Assembly: GCF_019393635.1 (NCBI RefSeq)
Contig: NC_057863.1
Span: 643,285,306-643,349,305, forward strand
DNA length: 64,000 bases
Direction of reading: 5' to 3'
DNA from: Dromiciops gliroides
Lineage: Eukaryota; Chordata; Mammalia; Microbiotheria; Microbiotheriidae
A program made the position numbers and the translations under genes. The notes under the pieces were generated by a model, which was not told where the DNA came from, ran no database searches, and worked only from the letters and a program-made list of their open reading frames with translations. Shown here piece by piece: positions 1-32,900 of this stretch; position 1 is the first letter of the stretch, and each line of letters begins with the position of its first letter.

Positions 1-22611
<22,611 letters not shown>

Positions 22612-22870
22612 GATCCCAGGGAGCTGAGGCTAGGACTGGGGCCTGGGAGTTTGGGGGAATTGCGTCCGGGGTGATGGTTGTGGGGACTGAGGGGCCGGAC
22701 GCTTGGAGAGGGTGACTGGGAAGGCGAGGACAGAGATGGCACTGGGAATAGGGCTCTGAAGGGGGCAATGGGGGTGTGTGGCTCCTTGAGTCCGCCCCCT
22801 GACTCCTATTGGTTCTGAGTTTTGGAAGGGCAGGGCTGATGCATTAGCCCCGCCTCTCCTCTTTCCCATC
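22612..22870 (-). promoter_or_regulatory. RYR1: RYR1 proximal promoter/5' UTR region
   Basis: Just upstream of the RYR1 ATG on the minus strand is a CCAAT box (plus-strand ATTGG at 22808-22812, about 200 bases before the ATG) and a GC box (plus-strand CCCCGCC near 22848-22854). No TATA box is seen. Start site not determined. Confidence 0.45.
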
Positions 22871-23949
22871 TTGGGCCGGGGCTACACCTAGTCTAGGAGC
22901 CAAGATGGTTCTAGACAGATGGGTTCTAGATAGCCACCCCATTCCCCAACCCCCTTGGTTCCCCACATTTGAGGTCTCTTGAAGGAAGAAATTCCTTAAG
23001 CATCATCTTGTTTCTCTCCTCCCCACCCTTTCCCAGTCCCCTAGAGAAAAGCTTCTTACACTGTGGTTCACAACTCCATATTGTGTCAGTAGAAAAGGGG
23101 TGGAGAATGGAAAAAAGTTTTTACGCGACCCTGGACATATAGGTATATAAAATAGGTATACATAACCTTTTACTGTTGTCAAATTTTTCGAGACCCCCCC
23201 CCCACATTCAGTGGTTCTGAAGTGACCCACAGTTTAAGAAGCTAGGCCCTAGAGATTTACATATATATTTGCATAAATCTGTGTAACACACACGCAAACA
23301 CACAAAACCAACCTCATCTGCATAAAATTTACACAGCACTGCGCCCTTGCCTCATCCACCAGAGACAGGGCACGTGACCTGGGCTGAACCACTGAGCACA
23401 CAGGTGTGCATTCTTATGCAAATATGCTCACCAGGTATTATGGGTAATAGACTGGGGTGGTGAGGAGGTGGAAGAAACCTCAGCATTTCACCTTGTCTGG
23501 CTTCCCTTCCCCCCATCCCTCCACCCCCATCAGACGACTCAGGAAACCAGCAGTTTCCTCCCTCACTCAGCACATCTGCACCGTTTCCCCAGCTGTGTCA
23601 CAGGAGAGGAAAGAGGGGAGCCTCAGGGATCCCCAAGCATTTACAATCATACTTTGCCACCCACCCCTTTCACTCTTTCCTCTCTGGGGCAAGGAGGGGG
23701 TGTTTCCAACTTCCCTCGAGGTCCAGGCCCACTTCAGCTTCTCTGCTTTCCTCTAGCCTCATAGGGAACCTGGTATGGCCACACAGATCCTGGAGGGGGA
23801 GGGGGACAACATCTGCTTTCTCCTCGGGCACAGCTGGATTCACTATAGAGAGGGTGGGAAGAACATCTGTAAGAAGCAGGTGGCAAAGTGGATGTTTCAG
23901 CCAGATTGAGACAGAGTCAGGGGGAAAGGGCCTGACCATAAAAAGAGAA
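22871..23949. other. Intergenic DNA between divergent RYR1 and RASGRP4
   Basis: No gene seen. Contains a fragment ending in an A/T-rich stretch (23130-23170) and a run of CACA/GCAAACACAC near 23286-23306. Everything open here is short and without recognisable domains. Confidence 0.4.
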
Positions 23950-24333
23950 TCAGAGACAGAGATAATGGAGTTTGTGACAGAGGAGGAACAAAAGAGGCAA
24001 AGATAGTGAGAGATAAGATAGATAGCAAGAGAAAGAGAGGGACAGAAATGCCCAGCCAGACCAGGAGAGACCCAGGCGGAGCTAGAGGGACAGTGGAAGA
24101 ACCTCAGAAGATCCCCCTCCCCCAGGCTACCCAGGGCTGTCTCTTCCTCTCTCTCTCTCTCTCTCTGACAGCCAGTGGGGGAAGGGGGTCAGTTCCTCTT
24201 TCACTGGGAGGAAAAAAGCCCAGGCTCCAGTAGCTGTGAGGGGGCCCGGAGGGGGAGGGGCCCAGAGACACCCAACCCAGCCTGGGCTATCAAGGAGCCT
24301 AGACCTCCTCCCCCTCCCTCCCCAGGGGGCAAC
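23950..24333 (+). promoter_or_regulatory. RASGRP4: RASGRP4 upstream region with clustered GATA motifs
   Basis: AGATAG, AGATAA, AGATAG and a further GATAG overlap within 24001-24025, about 310-330 bases before the start codon, followed by a CT repeat near 24148 and a G-rich 5' UTR. GATA factors drive mast-cell genes, so the cluster fits the known expression of RASGRP4, but GATA motifs also arise by chance in purine-rich DNA. Confidence 0.3.
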
Positions 24334-25211
24334 ATGAACCGGAAAGAAAGCAAGAGGTGAGGGGATCCCCTGGCCCCTGCCCCTCCTTCCTTACTGACTC
24401 CCTTCCTCCTCCTCTCCAGGCCCCTCCCATTCTCTCTATATCTGTCTCTTATTGGGGGTGGGGGGATTATGGGGAGGGCGGATGGGAGGGAAGTGATCTA
24501 GCCAAGAATAAGTAGAGAACTGGGATACCTACAAGTTTAGGGTCTCATGTCCTTAATGGAGGGATGAGGAGGAAAGAGGAAGAAGATAGGGTTAAATTGG
24601 ATGCTTAAACTGGTATCTCCTAGTTCTGACATTCTCTCCTCTAAGGTCCCTTCCAGCACTAAGATCCTATGATCTAAGGAAATATAGCTCTGATATTCTC
24701 TCCCAGTTCTTACATTCTCTACTCTACGGTCATATTAGCCCTGACATTCTCTCATCTAAGGTTTTTTTCTAGCTCTGCCATTGTGTTCTAAGACCACTCC
24801 CAGATCTGACATTCTATGCTTTATCTTCTAAGAAGTATTCCAGTCTCCCCTTAGGGAAGAAGGAGCTCTTCAAGCCATTATTCTGGGGGAAAGTCAATCC
24901 AAAGTGGGGTGGGAGGGAGGGACAAGAGACCTGTGTCCCCTTAAGACTCTTTTTCTAGGCTGCAGGCTGGGGTGTAGTATGTGTGGGTTGTCGCACTGTG
25001 ATCTTGGGCAAATCCTTTTCTGGGCTTGTTTTCTCCTCTATCAAAATAAAATGAATGCCTGAAATGATCACTAAGGTACCAGCTAATGCCAAAAAGATAA
25101 ATGTCAAAGAATCTGTGTAGTCTTGTGTAGGAGAGTCCCTTCACATGTAACAATGTAACTGTGTAACTGCTTCTTTCTCTCTGCAACTGTAATTAACATT
25201 GTAACTGTGTC

Positions 25212-25245
<34 letters not shown>

Positions 25246-27962
25246 TCTGTTTGTAACTGTGTATAACATTGTAATTCTGTGACTCCAGTGTTAACATTGT
25301 GTCTGTATAACATGGAAACTCTTTGTAACTGTCTCCACTTAGAATTTTGTGTCTCTATCACTATGTCTATGACTAATGAAAACATCCCTAGACTTGGAAA
25401 AAAAGATTCAAGCCACTTAACGTTTCCTTAAGCTAGCTTATCACATCATCTCTTGGGGCCTCAGTTTCCCTATCTGTAAAATGAGGAATTGTAGACCTAG
25501 AAAGAACATTAAACATTACTTAGTCCAACCACCTTGTTTTATAGATGAGGAAACTGAAGTCCTGAGAAGTTGAGGTTAGCTCAGTGTCACCCAGGTGGTA
25601 GTGAATCTGGGATTCAAACACAGATCTCACTTCAAACCTGTAGCTCTTTCTACTTAATCATTCTGGTTGATTTGTTTGAAGAGGTGGGGGCTTAAGGGTG
25701 TACATTACTTCATATATGGCCAGACATAGTTGTTTTATGATTTAGTTTGGCTGAATTGCTTCTTCTCCCTTTCTTACCTTTGCCACAAGGGAAGGTTCTC
25801 TGGGGAGAGGAATGAAGGTGATAAAGAAGCAAAAGCTATGTGTCCCTCATCTATTTATCTCTCCATCTATCTCTATTTCCCCATCTATCCCTCATCTATT
25901 TATCTCTCTCCATCTATCTCTATTTCTCTATCTCTCCATCTCTCCTCATCTATTTCTCTCTCTTCATCTATCTTTCTTTATCTCTCTCCATCTGTTTCTC
26001 ATCTATTTCTTTCTCCATCTCTATTTATCTTTCTATCTCTCCATCGATCTCTCTGTTTCTCTCTATCTGCATTTCTATCTCTGTCTCTAAAGAGGTTAGA
26101 CTTAATAAGCTCTAAAGCAGCTTCAAACTCTAGGTCCTTTGATTAAAATCCTCCTCATACCAGCTATGTGAACTTATAGAAGTCACATAACTTCTCTAGA
26201 CCTCAGTTTCCTTTCCTGTAACATGAGGATATTTGTACTTTCCACCTTCCAGAATTATTGTGGAGGAAGCACTTTATGACCCTGATGTCATTTTAGAAAT
26301 GAGTTATTATTATCACTCTGTGTCATTTGTATCCATCTGTCTTTGTTGGTATGTTTCTCTCTCTCTGCCTGTTCCCCCCGCCCCAACACACACACATCCA
26401 AGAATGCCCCAAAATAGTCTCCTCTACTCCTGGAAAACCACCGTATCCCAAGGGGTAGGGCAAGAGAGGAGTCTAGCATACCTGGGTCCCTCGGGCTCCC
26501 CCCAAGGCTGGAAACTCCAGGTGGCTCTTGGGACCTCAGGGAGTGTGACGCACAGGACTCGGGCTGGCTAGGTCTCCCGACCCCTTTTTACCAGGGCTCT
26601 GTTCTCCTCTGAGGGAGATGGGCCAGGACCAGGGACAGGGAAAGACCTGCCTGGCAGCAGGTAAGAGATGGGCATCAAGGAGGGAAGGGGGGGGTGAATT
26701 TCAGAAGAAGGAAAGGACTTAAGTACTTCCCCTTCTGCTCGGGGAAGTAGGGAAACCAGCTAGGGGAAGGAGCTGAGGCTCTGGGCCACTCCCAGATGCC
26801 TTCACACCCTAGGACTTGGGGTGGGGGGAGGAGGAGCTGTGAGCTGACTGGAGGCCTCAGAAGCTTTCCCTAACCTGGGTTCATGTGTAAAAGAAAACAA
26901 GTATTTCCTCTTCTTCTGCCTCTGACTTTCCTTTGCTCCTAGAGACCCAGATTCCTTGTGCCTTATGATCTCCCCTTGCTGGGTCTCGGTTCCCTCATTT
27001 ATAAAAGGCCAGATTTGGTTACCTTGTCCCAGCTTTAAAGTTCTGTGATCACTCTCCAGAACTCTCTCTTTTCTCATTACTTTCTGTGTTTCTCCCTGCC
27101 CTCCTCCTTCTCTATTTTTCTCTCCTTTCCAGTAGGCTCTGTCTCTCTTTCTCTGTCTCCCCCTCCATGTTGGGTCTCATAAGCTCCCCTCATCCCTGGG
27201 TTTCTCCCTCCCCATTCCGCATTCCCCAGAGGCTCCTCTGTTCCATGCTGGAAGGTTTATTTTTAACTTTTCCTTGAAGCTATCTCAGCGAGGGACCCAG
27301 TCCAGCTCAGGGGAGCCTGGAGTCAGTGACTGAGTACTCCCTCAGGCCCATTGCCCACAGCTGGCAGTCCAGATGTCTGGGATCCTGCTAAAGGGGAGAT
27401 ACCTGGCCCTCCCTCCATGTCTTACCCTGAGGACTCTATTCACAATAGTTGGGGGGGGGCATCCTGGGTTAAGAGTTGATAATGTGTGTGGTGGGGTGCA
27501 ATCTTGAGGGTCTGCCTGGAACAGCAGGGACCTGTGTGAAATGGAGGCAGGAGCTGAGCCTGGAGTGATGGAGACAGAAGGAGGTGCTGTAATTCTGGGG
27601 TTCTGTCGGCAGGAAGGGTCATTTGGAATGCTTGGCAACTGTACCTGGCCGGGGGAGGGCCCGCCAGGGCCGGAGGCACATGACTTGCCCCAGCCCCCGG
27701 GAGATCAACAAGGTCATGGCCTCCATGACGCTGGGACCCCTCAGCAGAGGCTGCAGTCTGGATGAATTACTGGAGAAATGCATCCATTCCTTTGGTGAGC
27801 ACTCACTGCTGCACTACAAACATCCCTTCCCCCTACCTGTCCTCTAACCAGGCCACTAGATGGCACCACAGAGCATGGGCCTGGAATCAGGAAGACCTTT
27901 GGCCAAATATGACCTCAAACACAGTGTGTGTGTGTGTGTGTGTGTGAGTGAGAGAGACAGAG

Positions 27963-28028
<66 letters not shown>

Positions 28029-29935
28029 ACACACACACACACACCCTGGGCAAGTCACTTAACCTCAGGATCAAGTGAGATAATAATTGTGAAGTGCTTA
28101 GTACAGTGCCTGGCACATAGTAAATGCTCATTAGCTGCTGCTGCTACTACCGCTACTACAACTACTACTAGTACTAGTACTACTACCACCACCACCACTA
28201 TTACCACTACTACTACTACCACCACAGATACTATTACACCACTACTACCACCACCACCACTACTATTATAACAACTACTACTACTACCACCACCACCATT
28301 ATTATAACTACTACTACTACCACCACCACCATTATTATAACTACTACTACTACTACCACTGCCACTACTATTATAACAACTACTACTACCACCAGCACCA
28401 CTACTATTATAACAACTACTACTACCACCACTGCCACTACTATTATAACAACTACTACTACCACCAGCACCACTACTATTATAACAACTACTACTACTAC
28501 CACCGCCACTACTATTATAACAACTACTACTACCACCACCACTACTATTATAACAACTACTACTACTACCACCGCCACTACTACTGCACTATCACCCCCC
28601 CCTTGCCTGTCAATCACTAACTGCACAACTCCTAGTCCTCTGATCCCTGTCCCTCTGATGACTGAAAGGGTGGGCTGATGGACAGGACCTTGCATTCAAA
28701 GTCCAAAAACCTGCATTCCAGTCCTAACTCTCGGAGTGGCTAATGGCAAGTCTAGCCCAGTGTGGACCTTAGTTTCCCCAGTCAGACAATGAGGGCTGGG
28801 ATTTGGCAATGACCTTGAAGTGTGGTGCCCTCCTGTTTGGTGACTCCCCCAACCCTGTTCCTCTTGCTCCTGACAGACACAGCTGGCGGACTATGCCGAG
28901 GGGACCACATGCTCAATATGACCTTGACCATGCATAGCTGGGTGCTGCCCTCAGCTGACCTTGCCCGCCGCCTGCTCAGCATATATCCTTCAGGGGAGTG
29001 TGAAGGGAGGGGTGTGTGGGGAGGGGTGGGGGCTCCTCTGGGAAGAGCCTTAACACATCTACGTACCAGGAGGCCAAAGGAGACCGACAGGAGCAGAGGC
29101 GGCTGCAGATCTGTAACCTAGTCAGGTGAGGCCCCCTTCTTTCCTGTGGCCTGGCCCTCAGAGCAGACTGTGGCTGCTGGTTATATCCCCAATCCCAGAT
29201 AACCCCCGAGACGTACATTTGCACAGTCTGTTCCACTAGGCACAGCCCTCATCTTCCTCCAAGAGACATCCTAAAGGACTAAGCAGCAGCTGTTAGAGAC
29301 ACTCCCCCTCCCCAAAGAGATAGCCGCCCTCCAGATTCTCCAGCTGTAAGCCACTGGCCCTTCCTTACCTTCCTCACTTGTCAAATAAATGTGAAGAGTC
29401 TAAATGATCCTCCTGTGGGAAATCCCACAACCCACATTGCCCACCCTCAGAAATGCCCTCTGCTTCCCTCCCAGACGTCACACAGATTTGACCCCCTAGC
29501 TCCCCACTGCCCTTACCCTCTCCCTCAGGTATTGGATGGGCCAGTACCCTGAGGCCCTGCACCTGGAACCCCACCTTGATGAAATCATCAGCAGCTTCTG
29601 GGACTTGGTGGAGCAGGAGGGCAATGCAGCCCAGAGATGCTTAGGGACCCCCACCTGGAGGTGAGGGATTTATCATTATCTATTCTCTCCTGATATCGAC
29701 AGTATTTCTTCCCCCTCTTTCCCCCCTGTTATCGCTTCCTTATGTCCCTTCTTTCTGAATCATCTACCCCTCTTGCCTCCTCAGCCTGAGTCTCCCTGAG
29801 GGACCCCTCCCCCCACCCAATAGCCCAGGGCTGGGGAAGAAACGCAAGGTTTCCCTCATCTTTGACCACCTGCAGACAGGGGAGCTGGCAGAACATCTCA
29901 CAGACCTAGAGTTCAGGGCTTTCCGGGCCATCACG
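24334..29935 (+). CDS. RASGRP4: RASGRP4 exons 1-6: N-terminus, REM domain and linker
   Basis: Exon 1 24334-24356 (MNRKESK, donor GTGAGG). Exon 2 27613-27794 (basic stretch, then [20 protein letters not shown]). Exon 3 28877-28982 ([20 protein letters not shown]..., ending in AT of a split Met codon). Exon 4 29063-29125 ([20 protein letters not shown]). Exon 5 29529-29660 ([20 protein letters not shown]...). Exon 6 29785-29935 ([20 protein letters not shown]..., start of the catalytic domain). Exons 2-5 make the helical REM domain that supports the catalytic core. Intron 1 is 3.3 kb; intron 2 holds long dinucleotide and trinucleotide repeats; intron 3 (80 bases) starts ATATCCTT and ends AC. 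Confidence 0.93.
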
Positions 29936-32900
29936 GTAAGGTCCTATGGATGGATGAGTGTCAGAGGGTGGGAGAAAAGGAGGGCCCCCTGGCCTGCTCA
30001 CATGGACCTTGAGAATGCCTAGTAGAGAGAGAGGGATCCAGAAGTCAGAGTTGGAGGCCCTGGAAGCTTGTATTCTGAAACAGAGCTTTGAGGGGCAAAG
30101 AATTAGCTAGTGGTCAGGGCTGGGGACAAGAAACAAGGACATCCACAGACCTGGGTGGGCCCCGGTACTCAACCCCTAAGGAAGAAGGAGGGGCAGAGAC
30201 AGAGGGGAGTGGGTTTAGCAGACTTCTAGAGGGCAAGAACTCTGCCCCTTTGTATTCAAAGCCTCATTCCTTGATGAATAAATGTTGGATGAAGGAATGA
30301 CCTGGATGCTTGAGGCCTAAGACTTGGCTGTGAGGGAGGTAGAGACTTGGGGTGGAGGCCAACTGATTAGGTCCTGAGCTGGGCCTTTCAGGGGAGAACA
30401 TGTGGGAGCTGGGTGCTTTGCCTCCCAGGAGTGAGGGGGTGGTAAGAGGGTCAGGAATTTGGTGCAGAAGTGGTAGACCCTAACCCTAGGTGCAAGCTTG
30501 GGTCTGAGACCTAGCTGGGAGGAGAAATTGGGAGTTCCAGTGGTGAGGGCTGGAGTTCACATATAGCTATGGCGGTCCCTGGTAGGGTTGGGGCTGGGAA
30601 GAGGGGTGGTAGTTCTGATGCTTATGTCCTGAGACAGGAGCAGCTCCGTGCATGTGGCCTGTGCTCAAGATATTCCTAAGCATCTCTCCTGTCCGTAGCC
30701 TCAGGACCTTCGGGGCTATGTACTCCATGGCTCAGTAAGAGGCTGCCCAGCCCTGGAGGGCTCTGTGGGACTTACCAACAGCGTGTCCAGATGGGTACAG
30801 GTCATGGTCCTGAGCAGACCCAGCCCATCTCAGAGAGGCCAGGTGCTTGACAAGTTCATCCACGTGGCCCAGGTGAGCCACCCTGCAGTGGCTGTTTCTG
30901 TCATTCAAAGCAGCAGCATCCCGCGCTGCATTCCAGGCCCTGGCTCCATCCCCTTGAGTCTTCTGGCCAAGAGCCAGGTGTTGGGGCATCCCTCAGATGC
31001 CTGGGTACAAGTGCTTTTGGCTTCCTGTTGCCTCCACCCCCTCCTAACCTTATGACAAGTGCTCAGAGAATTGCTGATTTGAAGCTGGGTTTGGGGGTGG
31101 GGATGTCAGAGGCCAACTAATCCAATCACCTCATTTGTAAGACGAGGAAACTGAGGCCAAGACAGATGAAGTCCCATGGGTGACTCGGTCACACAAGTGA
31201 CACAGCAGCAGTTAGATTATGAACTCAGGTTTGGTTTTGTTGTTCAGTCACATCCCCGTGGACATCACCTATGGGCTTTTCTTGGCAAGGATGCTGGAGT
31301 GGCTTGCCATCTCCTTCTCCAGCATATGCCCATTTAACAGATGAGGAACTGAGGCAAATATGGGTTATGTGACTTGCCCAGGGTTACACAGCTGAAGCCA
31401 GATTCACTTCTTTCCAAATCAAATACACTTTCCACTGTACCAGAGGGGCAGGATGGACTAGCCTCCCCACAAGCACTGCCCGGCTCCCCGGTCCTGTTTA
31501 TGTATGCGGCTCTGATCCTCCCCACCCTCCAGTTAGTGCCCATAGACGGGAAGCCTCCATTTTTTTGTTTTAGAGGCTGCGGCAGCTACAGAATTTTAAC
31601 ACCCTCATGGCAGTGACTGGTGGCCTATGCCACAGCGCCATCTCCCGGCTCAAAGACTCCCATGCGCATCTGAGTCCCGACAGCACCAAGGTGAGCCTGT
31701 CACACCTGCCCTGGAATAGCCTCTCAGCTCCCCCCTTCTCTTCCTGAGACCTTACGAACTCCCCCATCTGTCCCTTTGAGAGCCTGGGGGAGGTTCCCCT
31801 CTCCATTCCTTTTTATTTCTCAACTGTTTCCAATTCACTGACAAGACAGAAATTGTAGAGATAGTGACCCTAAACCCAACAAAATTGGTGGTTATAACTG
31901 GTGATTCGATGTAATATCTGAAAGAATGTGAAAGTCAAGAGAAGTACTAGGTGGCGCAGTAGATAGAGCACTGGTCCTGGATTCAGGAGGACCTGAGTTC
32001 AAATCCAGACTCAGACACTTTACACACTTACTAGCTGTGTGACCCTGGGCAAGTCACTTAACCCCCACTACCTCTCAAAAAAAAAAAAAAAAGGATGTGG
32101 GTGGGCTCTGAGGGTCCTTCCTGGGTCCTCAGGGACACAGGATAGGATCTGGTCAGCTCTGACCTCCCTTGTGTCCTGGGCTTCCTCCTCCAATGCTTCA
32201 GACGCTGCTGGAGTTGACAGAACTCCTCAGTTCCCACAACAACTATGCTCTCTACCGCCGGGCCTGGGCTGGCTGTTCAGACTTCCGCCTGCCCATTGTG
32301 GGTGTCCACCTGAAGGATCTCATCTCGCTGCATCAGGCGATGCCCGACCGCCTGCCAGACGGGCAGCTGCATGTGGCCAAGCTTAACAGCCTCTACCTTC
32401 GGCTGCAGGAGCTCCGGTCTCTCCAGGACCAGAGCCCGCCTGGCAGTGCCAGCCAGGACCTGCTGCATCTGCTCACGGTGCAGGAGGGGTGGGGGACAGA
32501 ACTGAGGGCTTGCTGCATCCCTTTCCTCTGCCTCAGTTTCCCTACTAGTAAAAAAAAAAAAAAGGAGGCTGGGGAACCTGGCCCTTAACTTCCATGCAAA
32601 AGGTCCTGTCAGCATTAGCACAAGAAAACAGTATGTTAAAAAAAGGGGTGAGGGAGGCTACTGCGGGAGGCATGGTGGGCAGAGTAGGGCGGGGGGAGGC
32701 AGGGTCGGGGACCTTCCGGGCTTGGTTATGGGCATATGGGCACAGTCTGTGATGCCCTGTCTTCTCTCCCTCAGCTGTCCCTGGATCTCTTCTATACAGA
32801 AGATGAGATTTATGAACTGTCCTATGCCCGGGAGCCCCGATGCCCCAAGACTCTGGTGAGAATTGGCCTTGCCCCCCCACCCTCCCCCAAACCCTCAGGC

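Noticed and set aside
28234-28695. 153-residue minus-strand frame of poly-Val/Ile
   Set aside because: Direct translation of the ACT/ACC repeat array; no start context, domain or splice support.
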